Positions 14,734-22,067 of a DNA stretch of 36,477 nt are shown here, one piece after another. Origin of the DNA: Candidatus Allofournierella merdavium (GTDB taxonomy: Bacteria > Bacillota > Clostridia > Oscillospirales > Ruminococcaceae). Every line of letters starts with the position of its first letter. The first letter of the stretch is position 1. Below the pieces are notes generated by a model. That model was given only the letters and a program-made list of their open reading frames with translations. It was not told the origin of the DNA and ran no database searches. Location: positions 1-36,477 of the forward strand of contig DWYI01000048.1 of assembly GCA_019118765.1 (NCBI GenBank). Reading direction: 5' to 3'. A program made the translations under genes and the position numbers.

Positions 14734-15570
14734 TCACTCGCCCAGGTAAAAGCCGGTGCGGCGGGTCAGCTGCATATAGTGCTTGTAAAGGATGCCGAAC
14801 CGGCGCAGATAGCCGGGCCGCCAGGGCTTTGACTTGCCGCAGAAGTGCAGGATGCCGGTGTTGCGCATGACCCAGTCCATGTCGCACACGCCGCCGCTGC
14901 GCAGAAGATAGGTGTTGTAGTTGCGGGCGTCGTAGTTCCAGAGGGTGTCGTCCAGTTCCCTCGTCTGCCCGCCGTAGAGGGCGTTGAGAATATCCTGGTC
15001 CGGCAGAAGCAGCGCCTTGCCCTTCTCCTCGGCGTAGCGGAACACCTCGCCGGGCACGACCTTGCGCCGCGCGGCGTCCAGGTCGATGAGCAGCACGCCG
15101 GAATTGAAATATTTGCACTCGGTGCCCAGCCGCACCTGGTTGATGTTGTTCATCAGGCCGGTCTTGCCCGAGTGGGAGGCGGCGGCGAACAGGCAGCCCT
15201 CCATCGGTGTTTCCCACAGCGGCCGCAGGGAGTTGAGCACCAGGATGTCCGGGTCGAGGTACAGCACCCGGTGCAGTTCTTTGGGCAGAAAGCAGCCCGC
15301 CAGCAGCCGGTAATACATCTCCTGAGGATACTGCCGGGTGACGGGGGCCGCGTCAAAGGCCTCCCGCCCCACCGTGAGGCAGCGCAGGACGATGGAGAGC
15401 CGCCCGCACTGCCGTTCCACCTGCTCCAGCGCGGGCTGGGGGATGCCGCTGTGCAGCAGCCAGACCGACAACGGCCCGTCGGGGTGGGCCGTGCGCAGCG
15501 AGGTGAGCAGCACCTGCAGCGGCGGCAGATACGCCTGGTTCAGGGTCACAAGAAAATCCATATTGTTCAT
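14734..15570 (-). CDS. Glycosyltransferase family 8
   Basis: This is a 278-residue retaining glycosyltransferase of the LgtC/glycogenin-like GT8 family. It transfers a hexose from a UDP-sugar to a surface glycan or lipid. The metal-binding DxD motif is in VLYLDPDILVLNSL. The family's C-terminal metal and substrate motif appears as HFCGKSKPW. Additional matches are MYYRLLAG and CKYFNSGVLLIDL. I chose the ATG at 15570, with AGGAGA 9 nt upstream, over the in-frame GTG at 15579, which overlaps that site. No signal peptide or membrane segment is present, so it is cytoplasmic or peripheral. Confidence 0.9.
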   Translation of the reverse strand: MNNMDFLVTLNQAYLPPLQVLLTSLRTAHPDGPLSVWLLHSGIPQPALEQVERQCGRLSIVLRCLTVGREAFDAAPVTRQYPQEMYYRLLAGCFLPKELHRVLYLDPDILVLNSLRPLWETPMEGCLFAAASHSGKTGLMNNINQVRLGTECKYFNSGVLLIDLDAARRKVVPGEVFRYAEEKGKALLLPDQDILNALYGGQTRELDDTLWNYDARNYNTYLLRSGGVCDMDWVMRNTGILHFCGKSKPWRPGYLRRFGILYKHYMQLTRRTGFYLGE

Positions 15571-15626
15571 GTCGTCCACTCTCCTGTACGGTGCGCCGCG
15601 CCGGCAGCGCCCGGTCTTCCAGTTTT

Positions 15627-15655
15627 ATAGTACCCCATTTGCGCCTGTCTTTCCA
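15627..15655 (-). promoter_or_regulatory. Candidate promoter of the GT8 gene
   Basis: On the minus strand, TGGAAA (15655-15650), a 17-bp spacer and TACTAT (15632-15627) lie about 57 nt before the start codon. The match to consensus is moderate. Confidence 0.45.
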
Positions 15656-15753
15656 CCATGATCTTACAGTTTTATTCGTACACTTTTAAAAGAATGTCAG
15701 CTTCTTTTACATTTTTCCGATTTTATAAGGACAGATCCGCCCCTTTGCAAGTG

Positions 15754-15780
15754 GCGTGCGGGAACGCACGCTGGTATAAC
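15754..15780 (+). promoter_or_regulatory. Perfect dyad next to a possible ftsH -10
   Basis: GCGTGCG-GGAA-CGCACGC (15754-15771) is immediately followed by TATAAC (15775-15780), a possible -10 about 75 nt before ftsH. No good -35 is spaced correctly. The dyad could be an operator or simply a leader hairpin. It does not match the CIRCE, CtsR or LexA patterns. Confidence 0.35.
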
Positions 15781-15855
15781 AATACTGGAGAACGTTTGTC
15801 CGGCGGTGGGGCGGCCCGCCGCCGGCCTATTTTTCACGCAAAGGAGTTTTGTACC

Positions 15856-17667
15856 ATGAAGGAAGTGCCAAAGCCGAAAAAACCATTGATCTTCTACTAT
15901 GGCGCCGTGCTGCTCGTGCTGATGCTGTTCAATCTCCTCGCGATGCCCTGGCTGGCCCAGCGGCAGATCCGCGAAGTGGATTACAGCACCTTCATTCAGA
16001 TGGCCGACGACCGTGAGCTGGGCCAGGTGGAGGTGCAGCAGGAGGAAAACCAGATCCTCTTCACCGACAAGGACAACACCGCCATCTATAAGACCGGCAT
16101 GATGCCCGACCCCGACCTGACGCAGCGGCTGGATGAGTCCGGCGCCAAATTCTCCGGCCAGATCATCCAGCAGACCAACCCCATCCTGAGCTTTCTGCTC
16201 AGCTGGGTGCTGCCCATCGCCGTGTTCATCGCCATCGGGCAGTACATGTCCAAAAAGTTGATGGAGCGGGCCGGCGGGCCCAACGCCATGGCCTTCGGCA
16301 AATCCAACGCCAAGGTGTATGTGCAGTCCACCCAGGGCATCAAGTTCGCCGATGTGGCCGGCGAGGACGAGGCCAAAGAGAGCCTCTCCGAGGTGGTGGA
16401 CTATCTCCACGACCCCGGCAAATACCGCGCCATCGGCGCGGCCATGCCCAAGGGCATCCTGCTGGTAGGCCCTCCGGGCACCGGCAAGACCATGCTGGCC
16501 AAGGCGGTGGCCGGCGAATCCAACGTGCCCTTTTTCTCCATGTCCGGCTCGGAATTTGTGGAGATGTTCGTGGGCATGGGCGCCTCCAAGGTGCGCGACC
16601 TGTTCCGCCAGGCCAAGGAGAAGGCCCCCTGCATCGTGTTCATCGACGAGATCGACGCCATCGGCCAGAAGCGGGACGGCCGCCTTGGCGGCAACGACGA
16701 GCGGGAACAGACCCTCAACCAGCTGCTCACCGAGATGGACGGCTTTGAGGAGAACACCAGCGTCATCATCCTGGCGGCCACCAACCGCCCGGAGTCGCTG
16801 GACCCCGCCCTCACCCGCCCCGGCCGCTTCGACCGCCGGGTGCCGGTGGAACTGCCCGACCTGGCGGGCCGGGAGGCCATCCTGAGGGTCCACGCGAAGA
16901 AGATCCGGCTGGACGGCCAGGTGGATTTCGGCCGGGTGGCCCGGATGGCCTCCGGCGCTTCCGGCGCGGAGCTGGCGAACATCGTCAACGAGGCTGCCCT
17001 GCGGGCGGTGCGCGGCGGGCGCGCCAGCGTCACCCAGGCCGACCTGGAGGAAAGCATCGAGGTGGTCATCGCCGGCTATCAGAAAAAGAACGCCATCCTC
17101 ACCGACCGGGAAAAACAGATCGTGGCCTATCACGAGGTGGGGCACGCCCTGGTGGCGGCAAAACAGACCAACTCCGCCCCGGTGCAGAAGATCACCATCG
17201 TGCCCCGCACCTCCGGCGCGCTGGGCTACACCATGCAGGTGGAGGAGGGCAATCACTACCTGGTGAGCCAGGAGGAACTGGAGAACAAGATCGCCACCCT
17301 CACCGGCGGCCGCGCCGCCGAGGAGCTGGTGTTCCGCTCCGCCTCCACCGGCGCCTCCAACGACATCGAGCAGGCCACCAAGCTGGCCCGGGGCATGATC
17401 ACCCGCTACGGCATGAGCGAAGACTTCGACATGGTGGCGCTGGAGACGGTGACCAACCAGTACCTCGGGGGCGACGCCAGCCTCGCCTGCTCCGCCGACA
17501 CCCAGACCGAGATCGACCGTCAGGTGGTGGCGCTGGTGAAAAAGCAGCACGCCAAAGCCGCCCGGATCCTCACCGAGAACCGGGAAAAGCTGGACGAGAT
17601 CGCCCGCTACCTCTACGAGAAGGAGACCATCACCGGCGAGGAGTTCATGGAGATCCTGAACCGCTGA
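15856..17667 (+). CDS. ftsH: ATP-dependent zinc metalloprotease FtsH
   Basis: This is a 603-residue membrane-anchored AAA+ protease that degrades misfolded or short-lived membrane and cytosolic proteins. Membrane helices lie at about residues 11-32 and 108-128, with a small external domain between. Walker A is GPPGTGKT (205-212), Walker B is [12 protein letters not shown], and the second region of homology is [21 protein letters not shown]. The zinc site is HEVGH (426-430), with the third ligand D503 in [10 protein letters not shown]. All catalytic residues are present. The ATG at 15856 has AAGGAG 9 nt upstream; a longer in-frame extension runs through the leader and is not convincing. It is monocistronic, with a terminator directly after it. 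Confidence 0.96.
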   Translation: MKEVPKPKKPLIFYYGAVLLVLMLFNLLAMPWLAQRQIREVDYSTFIQMADDRELGQVEVQQEENQILFTDKDNTAIYKTGMMPDPDLTQRLDESGAKFSGQIIQQTNPILSFLLSWVLPIAVFIAIGQYMSKKLMERAGGPNAMAFGKSNAKVYVQSTQGIKFADVAGEDEAKESLSEVVDYLHDPGKYRAIGAAMPKGILLVGPPGTGKTMLAKAVAGESNVPFFSMSGSEFVEMFVGMGASKVRDLFRQAKEKAPCIVFIDEIDAIGQKRDGRLGGNDEREQTLNQLLTEMDGFEENTSVIILAATNRPESLDPALTRPGRFDRRVPVELPDLAGREAILRVHAKKIRLDGQVDFGRVARMASGASGAELANIVNEAALRAVRGGRASVTQADLEESIEVVIAGYQKKNAILTDREKQIVAYHEVGHALVAAKQTNSAPVQKITIVPRTSGALGYTMQVEEGNHYLVSQEELENKIATLTGGRAAEELVFRSASTGASNDIEQATKLARGMITRYGMSEDFDMVALETVTNQYLGGDASLACSADTQTEIDRQVVALVKKQHAKAARILTENREKLDEIARYLYEKETITGEEFMEILNR

Positions 17668-17677
17668 GCCGGCGCGG

Positions 17678-17707
17678 GGCCGCCCCCTGTCAGGGCGGCC
17701 TTTTTTT
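17678..17707 (+). terminator. Terminator of ftsH
   Basis: GGCCGCCC (17678-17685) pairs with GGGCGGCC (17693-17700), followed by seven T. Confidence 0.92.
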
Positions 17708-17755
17708 ACCCGTTCCCGCCGTCAATATGCACAATTTTGTCCGTATAAGTTTATT

Positions 17756-17785
17756 GTTGCTCATTTTTGCAACGTATGGTACAAT
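17756..17785 (+). promoter_or_regulatory. Promoter and inverted repeat upstream of the Gfo/Idh/MocA-nagB operon
   Basis: TTGCTC (17757-17762), a 17-bp spacer and TACAAT (17780-17785) form a promoter. An inverted repeat GTTGC-N8-GCAAC (17756-17760 with 17769-17773) overlaps the -35 and spacer and could be an operator for a sugar-responsive repressor. No regulator gene is adjacent. Confidence 0.5.
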
Positions 17786-17836
17786 AATTGTGGCAATTTG
17801 CCGTCCAACGCGGAACAAAAAAGGAGGGTCTTTTCC

Positions 17837-18922
17837 ATGAGCAAGACAAAAGTCGCCCTGCTGGGCACCGGCTTCATCGCCAACATCCACGCCGAGAGTT
17901 ACGCCCGCTTCGTTTCCGACGCGCAGGTGGTGGCCGTCTACGGCCGGGACAAGGCGCACGCCGAGGCCTTTGCCCAAACGCATGGCATCCCCGCGGTCTA
18001 CACCGACATCGACGAACTGCTGGCCGCCGAGCAGGTGGACGTGGTGGACATCTGCCTGCCCAACTACCTGCACCACGAGGCCTGCCTGAAGGCCGCCGGC
18101 GCGAACAAGCACATGATCATTGAAAAGCCGCTGGCTCTCACGCTGGAGCAGGCGGACGAGATGATCGAGGCCTGTCGCAGCCGCGGGCTGAAGCTGATGT
18201 ACGCCGAGGAGCTGTGCTTCGCCCCCAAATACGAGCGGGTGCGCGCGCTGGTGGAGGCGGGCGCCGTGGGCGACGTGTACATGCTCAAGCAGGCGGAAAA
18301 GCACAGCGGCCCCCACAGCCGCTGGTTCTACCAGAAAGAGACCGCCGGCGGCGGCGTGATGATGGACATGGGCTGTCACGCCCTGGCCTGGTTCCGCTGG
18401 ATGAACAAGAACAACCCGGTCAAGAGCGTCTACGCCGACATGAAGACCGTGCTGCACAAGGGCACCACCGACTGCGACGACAACACCGTCACCCTGGTGG
18501 AGTTTGAGAACGGCGTGACCTGCATCGCCGAGGACAGCTGGGCCAAGCACGGCGGCATGGACGACCGCATCGAGGTCTACGGCACCAAGGGCGTGTCCTA
18601 CGCAGACCTGTTCCGGGGCAACTCGGCCCTGACCTACAGCACCGACGGCTACGACTACGCCAGCGAGAAGGCGGGCAGTTCCCAGGGCTGGACCTTCACC
18701 ATCTTTGAGGAGGCGTTCAACCAGGGCTACCCCCAGGAACTAACCCACTTCATCCGCTGCGTGCGGGAGGACGAGACTCCCTGCGTCACCGGCGAGGACG
18801 GGCGCGCCGTGCTGGAGATGATCTGTGCGGCCTATGCCTCCGCCAAGAGCGGCGCGAAGGTGACGCTTCCCTTCGAGCCCAAGGGCCTGAAATACCCCAT
18901 CGAGCTGCTGCTGGGGGAATGA
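17837..18922 (+). CDS. Gfo/Idh/MocA-family NAD(P)-dependent sugar oxidoreductase
   Basis: This is a 361-residue two-domain dehydrogenase. The N-terminal Rossmann fold has ALLGTGFIANIHAESY, and the EKP motif is MIIEKPLALT. The C-terminal alpha/beta domain contains GGGVMMDMGCHALAWFRW, which carries the usual catalytic Asp/His region of the family. These enzymes oxidise or reduce sugars, amino sugars and inositols. The start at 17837 has AAGGAGG 9 nt upstream. A NagB-like deaminase gene follows after 7 nt, so an amino-sugar substrate is likely, but the exact reaction cannot be read from sequence. Confidence 0.9.
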   Translation: MSKTKVALLGTGFIANIHAESYARFVSDAQVVAVYGRDKAHAEAFAQTHGIPAVYTDIDELLAAEQVDVVDICLPNYLHHEACLKAAGANKHMIIEKPLALTLEQADEMIEACRSRGLKLMYAEELCFAPKYERVRALVEAGAVGDVYMLKQAEKHSGPHSRWFYQKETAGGGVMMDMGCHALAWFRWMNKNNPVKSVYADMKTVLHKGTTDCDDNTVTLVEFENGVTCIAEDSWAKHGGMDDRIEVYGTKGVSYADLFRGNSALTYSTDGYDYASEKAGSSQGWTFTIFEEAFNQGYPQELTHFIRCVREDETPCVTGEDGRAVLEMICAAYASAKSGAKVTLPFEPKGLKYPIELLLGE

Positions 18923-18929
18923 CGCGCCC

Positions 18930-19649
18930 ATGAAGAAACTGGTTTTTGACACACCGGAGCAGGCCGCCCGCCATGCCGCCGACACGGTGGCCGCGCTGCT
19001 GGCGCAAAAGCCCGACGCGGTGCTGTGCCTCGCGGCGGGGCACACCTCCCTGCCGGTGTTTGAGGCGTTTTTCCGGCAGGGGCTGGATTTTTCCCGCGCC
19101 CGGTTCGTGGGGCTGGACGAGTGGGTGGGCGTGGCCCCCGACGCGGACGGCAGCTGCGCCCGCTTTCTGGAACAGAACTTCTTTTCCCGGGCAAACGTCC
19201 GGCGGCAGAACATCCGCCTGTTCAACGCGCTGGCCGAGGACCTCACCGCCGAGTGCGCCGCCGTGGAGAGCCAGATCGAGGCATGGGGCGGCATCGACTA
19301 TCTGCTGCTGGGCATGGGCATGAACGGGCATCTGGCGTTGAACGAGCCGGGGGACGCCTTCGGGCACACCGCCCATGTGGCGGAGCTTTCCGCCACCACC
19401 AAGGCGGTGGCCCCGAAGTACTTCTCCGCCGGGGTGCCGCCGCTGCGCCAGGGCATCACCCTGGGCGTGGCGGATTTCCTGCGGGCGCGCCGGGTGCAGC
19501 TGGCGGTGTTCGGCGCGGCCAAAGCGCCGGTGGTCGCCCGGCTGCTGGAATTTTCCGCCCCCACCACGGAGCTGCCCGCCACCGCGCTCTATTCCCTGCC
19601 CGACGCCGAACTCCTGCTGGACGCGGCGGCCGCCGGCGGGGCGGTGTGA
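18930..19649 (+). CDS. nagB: Glucosamine-6-phosphate deaminase (NagB-like)
   Basis: This is a 239-residue NagB/6-phosphogluconolactonase-fold enzyme. It would convert an amino-sugar 6-phosphate to the keto-sugar phosphate plus ammonia. Signatures are LCLAAGHTSLPVFEAF near the N-terminus, the FVGLDEWVG segment and LLGMGMNGHLALNEPGDAF with the catalytic His and Glu. Asn replaces the E. coli Asp before GH, a variation seen in other bacterial NagB proteins. It is cotranscribed with the oxidoreductase 7 nt upstream. A galactosamine-6-phosphate isomerase or another amino-sugar isomerase is a possible alternative. Confidence 0.82.
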   Translation: MKKLVFDTPEQAARHAADTVAALLAQKPDAVLCLAAGHTSLPVFEAFFRQGLDFSRARFVGLDEWVGVAPDADGSCARFLEQNFFSRANVRRQNIRLFNALAEDLTAECAAVESQIEAWGGIDYLLLGMGMNGHLALNEPGDAFGHTAHVAELSATTKAVAPKYFSAGVPPLRQGITLGVADFLRARRVQLAVFGAAKAPVVARLLEFSAPTTELPATALYSLPDAELLLDAAAAGGAV

Positions 19650-19720
19650 CTCTGCCGCCGGCCCTGCCCGGCACAAACGACAAACCTTTCCCTGGCCGGG
19701 CCTCTCCCTTCCCGGCTGCT

Positions 19721-19775
19721 CCGGGGCGGGGCGGCGTCGCTTTTTTGCGGTGCCGCCCCGCCCCGGTCTTTTTAT
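19721..19775 (+). terminator. Terminator of the oxidoreductase-nagB operon
   Basis: A perfect 15-bp GC stem (19721-19735 with 19752-19766) with a 16-nt loop is followed by TCTTTTTATTT. Confidence 0.87.
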
Positions 19776-19826
19776 TTGGCCCTTTGGGCAAAAAGGGGCG
19801 CCGCGCTCCCTTCCTTTTAGCCCCGG

Positions 19827-19873
19827 TTGCGGATTTTTTCCGGCAAATTTATAATAAACACAGGGATCCCTGT
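19827..19873 (+). promoter_or_regulatory. Promoter of the ECF sigma operon with a start-site palindrome
   Basis: TTGCGG (19827-19832), a 17-bp spacer and TATAAT (19850-19855) form a housekeeping-type promoter. The perfect 14-bp palindrome ACAGGGATCCCTGT (19860-19873) sits on the expected start site, a classic place for a repressor. No ECF-type AAC/CGTC pair is obvious. Confidence 0.65.
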
Positions 19874-19923
19874 AACGAAACCGGCCTTCCGGGCCACCAA
19901 TCGGGTGAAAGGGGGCGGAGCCC

Positions 19924-20427
19924 ATGGCCACACCGCTGGAAGAACTCTTCCGCGCCTTTCACCGGGATGTGTACGGCTATCTTTACAGCCTGTGCCGCGA
20001 CGCCGCCCTGGCGGAGGACCTGACGGGCGAGACCTTTCTGGAGGCGGTGCGCTCCTTCGCCTCCTTCCGGGGCGAGGCGGACTGCAAGACCTGGCTGTTC
20101 ACCATCGCCCGCCGCCGGTGGTTCGCCTGGCTGCGCAGAAAAAAGCGCCAGCCGGAAACGGAGGCCCTGGACGAATTTTTGGCGGGCGGCGAGCCGGGGC
20201 CCCCGGCCCGGGCCGATGCCGCCGCCCTCTATGCCCGGGTGCGGGCGCTGCTGGAGGCCGAGCCGCCCCGTGCCCGCAAGGTGGCGGCCCTGCGGCTGGA
20301 GGGGTATTCGTTTTATGAGATCGGCCTTGCCTGCGGCGTGAGCGAGTCCTCCGCCCGGGTGATCGACTTTCGGGTGAAAAAGCGCATCCGCGCCGCGCTG
20401 GAACAGGAGGGATATTATGAACGGTGA
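19924..20427 (+). CDS. ECF-type RNA polymerase sigma factor
   Basis: This is a 167-residue sigma-70 factor with only regions 2 and 4. Region 2 reads LFRAFHRDVYGYLYSLCRDAALAEDLTGETFLEAVRSF with the CKTWLFTIARRRWFAWLRRKKR DNA-melting part. Region 4 is ARKVAALRLEGYSFYEIGLACGVSESSARVIDFRVKKRIR. The start at 19924 follows an AAAGGGGGCGGAG purine tract. The gene overlaps a zinc-finger anti-sigma gene by 11 nt, the standard sigma/anti-sigma coupling. Its regulon and signal are unknown. Confidence 0.93.
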   Translation: MATPLEELFRAFHRDVYGYLYSLCRDAALAEDLTGETFLEAVRSFASFRGEADCKTWLFTIARRRWFAWLRRKKRQPETEALDEFLAGGEPGPPARADAAALYARVRALLEAEPPRARKVAALRLEGYSFYEIGLACGVSESSARVIDFRVKKRIRAALEQEGYYER

Positions 20428-20941
20428 CATCGGCTGTGAGATCTGCCGTGACCTGCTGCCCCTGGTGGAGGACGGGGTGGCCAGCGAGGAAAGCCGCGCC
20501 GCCGTGCAGGCCCACCTGCAAAGCTGTCCCACCTGCCGCGCCCTGGCGGGACAGGCCGCCCCGCCGCCCCCCGTCCCCGACGGCGCGGCGCTGCTGCGGC
20601 GGGTGCGGCGGGGCACACGGGGCTTTGCCCTGGTGGTGCTGCTGGCGGGGGCCCTCTTCGGCATGGGGCTTTCCGGCAGCATGGATATGTTCTACAACAG
20701 CCTGCTCATGCCCGCCATGGGCGCGGCGGCCTGGTTCGTCTGGCGCTGGAAGGCGGCGGCGGTGCTGCCCCCGCTGCTGGCGGGCATGAGCCTTGTCTGC
20801 TGGGGGCTGCGGTGGGGCTGGGGCATGGAGACCGGTCCCCTGCCGGGATATCTCATCTGGGCCGCAATTTACTGTGTGCTGGCGCTGGTGGGGGTGGCCA
20901 TCGCGGGGCTGTTCCACTTCGCGCTGAAAAAGGAGGGCTGA
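20417..20941 (+). CDS. Membrane-bound zinc-finger anti-sigma factor
   Basis: This is a 174-residue anti-sigma factor. The N-terminal zf-HC2-type domain has C7/C10 (CEIC) and the HLQSCPTC cluster, a typical zinc-binding anti-sigma domain that binds the sigma factor at the membrane. About four hydrophobic helices follow (around residues 69-88, 92-108, 112-130 and 143-167). It overlaps the sigma gene and is followed after 4 nt by a YfjL-like protein. It probably holds the sigma factor inactive until an envelope signal arrives. Confidence 0.85.
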   Translation: MNGDIGCEICRDLLPLVEDGVASEESRAAVQAHLQSCPTCRALAGQAAPPPPVPDGAALLRRVRRGTRGFALVVLLAGALFGMGLSGSMDMFYNSLLMPAMGAAAWFVWRWKAAAVLPPLLAGMSLVCWGLRWGWGMETGPLPGYLIWAAIYCVLALVGVAIAGLFHFALKKEG

Positions 20942-20945
20942 CGCC

Positions 20946-21761
20946 ATGAAAAGACGCATCCTCAAGCTGGCGGCCTTCGCCGCCGCCCTGGCCCTGCTGG
21001 CGGGCGTGCTGTGTTTTTCCAACGCATTGCTGGGCAACCCGGTGTCCAAATTCCTGGCCTCCCGCTCCGCCCGGGCGTATCTGGCCGGCCGGTACCCCGA
21101 TGCGGATTACCGGGTGGACGAGGTGACCTATAATTTCAAAACCGGCGGATACACCGCCGCCATCGTCTCCCCCACCAGCATCGACAGCCACTTCACCCTG
21201 GGCCTCTCCATGACCGGACAGGTTTTGTGGGACGGCTTTCACTCGGTGGAGAGCGGCTGGAACACCTGGCTGCGGCTGGACGGGGAGTACCGCGCCCTGG
21301 TGGACACGGTGCTGGACGACCCGGATTTCCCCTATAACGTCCACATCGGCTACGGCTCCCTCTGGATGGAACAGGAGTACGGCGAACCCTGGCCCCCCTA
21401 TCTGCTGTACAGCGACCTGGAGCTGGACGGCGACTACGACGTGCGCCGGCTGGGCGAAGCCTGCGGGCGGCTGACCCTGTATGTGCGGCAGGACGAGGTG
21501 AGCGCCGGGGAGGCGGCCCAGATCCTTCTGGAAACGCGCCGGGCCATGGACGAGGCGAACATCCCCTTTTATTGCATTGATTTTGTGCTGGAGCACCCCC
21601 TCACCGAGGACGGCCGCCTGCCCGAGGGCGACGTGCAGCTGCGCTATTTCCCCTATGGGGACATCCGGGAGGAGGGGCTTGTGGAGCGGGTGCGGGCGGC
21701 GGACGCCGAGGCAAAGGCCTACTACGCCGCCCTGGACGTGCGGAGCGCCAAGGGCGGCTGA
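20946..21761 (+). CDS. YfjL-like envelope protein of the ECF operon
   Basis: This is a 271-residue protein with one N-terminal membrane segment (residues 8-27, AAFAAALALLAGVLCF) and an external body. The stretch LGNPVSKFLASRSARAYLAGRYPDADYRV, then VTYNFKTGGYTAAIVSPTSIDSHF, matches my memory of YfjL-like proteins. Those are found beside ECF sigma and zinc-finger anti-sigma genes in Firmicutes. Their biochemical role is not known; they may take part in sensing. It is the last gene of the operon, and no clear terminator is visible after it. Confidence 0.72.
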   Translation: MKRRILKLAAFAAALALLAGVLCFSNALLGNPVSKFLASRSARAYLAGRYPDADYRVDEVTYNFKTGGYTAAIVSPTSIDSHFTLGLSMTGQVLWDGFHSVESGWNTWLRLDGEYRALVDTVLDDPDFPYNVHIGYGSLWMEQEYGEPWPPYLLYSDLELDGDYDVRRLGEACGRLTLYVRQDEVSAGEAAQILLETRRAMDEANIPFYCIDFVLEHPLTEDGRLPEGDVQLRYFPYGDIREEGLVERVRAADAEAKAYYAALDVRSAKGG

Positions 21762-22067
21762 CAGGGCCCGGCCCGCCCTCGTCTTTTCCCGGCGCGGCCG
21801 CCGCGTCACCTACCCCCCGCGGCCCCTCCGAACGCTCTTTGCAGCGCCGCTCCGCTTTTCTGCGGGCTGCCCCGTCCTTCCGGCCGCCCTGCCGGCGCGA
21901 CCCGCTCCCCGGTCCGGCCTCCTATCCGCTCTCCCGGGCGGCACCCCCGCCGGCCACATTTAACAATAAGTTTACCTGTGCCCCGCGCCCCGCGCCTTGA
22001 TTTACCGGCGGTTTTCGGGTATGCTGTATAATAAATATTCTTATTTTGCAGGAAAGGCGGGAATCGT
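21762..22067 (+). other. Non-coding gap with a -10 element before the large membrane protein
   Basis: These 306 bases contain no convincing gene. The first 200 are C-rich and show no clean terminator. At the right end, TATAAT (22027-22032) is a good -10 about 35 nt before the TTG start of the next gene, but no well-spaced -35 is visible. AT-richer sequence around 21958-21975 (ATTTAACAATAAGTTTAC) could be an upstream element. Confidence 0.5.

Noticed and set aside
11615-15217. A 1200-codon open frame on the minus strand spanning bilR to the GT8 gene
   Set aside because: It is antisense to several well-recognised genes, runs through promoters and terminators, and has low-complexity Gln/His/Arg/Gly-rich composition. 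In GC-rich DNA, stop codons are rare in shadow frames.
15787-15800. LexA-like box before ftsH (GAACGTTTGTCC)
   Set aside because: Only part of the GAAC-N4-GTTC pattern is present, and ftsH is not a usual SOS target.
15658-15855. N-terminal extension of FtsH by 66 residues
   Set aside because: The extension has no homology to FtsH and crosses the leader. The ATG at 15856 has a good ribosome site and gives the normal N-terminal membrane helix.
19084-19400. Loss of the catalytic Asp in NagB (Asn before GH)
   Set aside because: Other bacterial NagB proteins also have Asn here, and the His and Glu of the active site are present, so this is not evidence of a dead enzyme.
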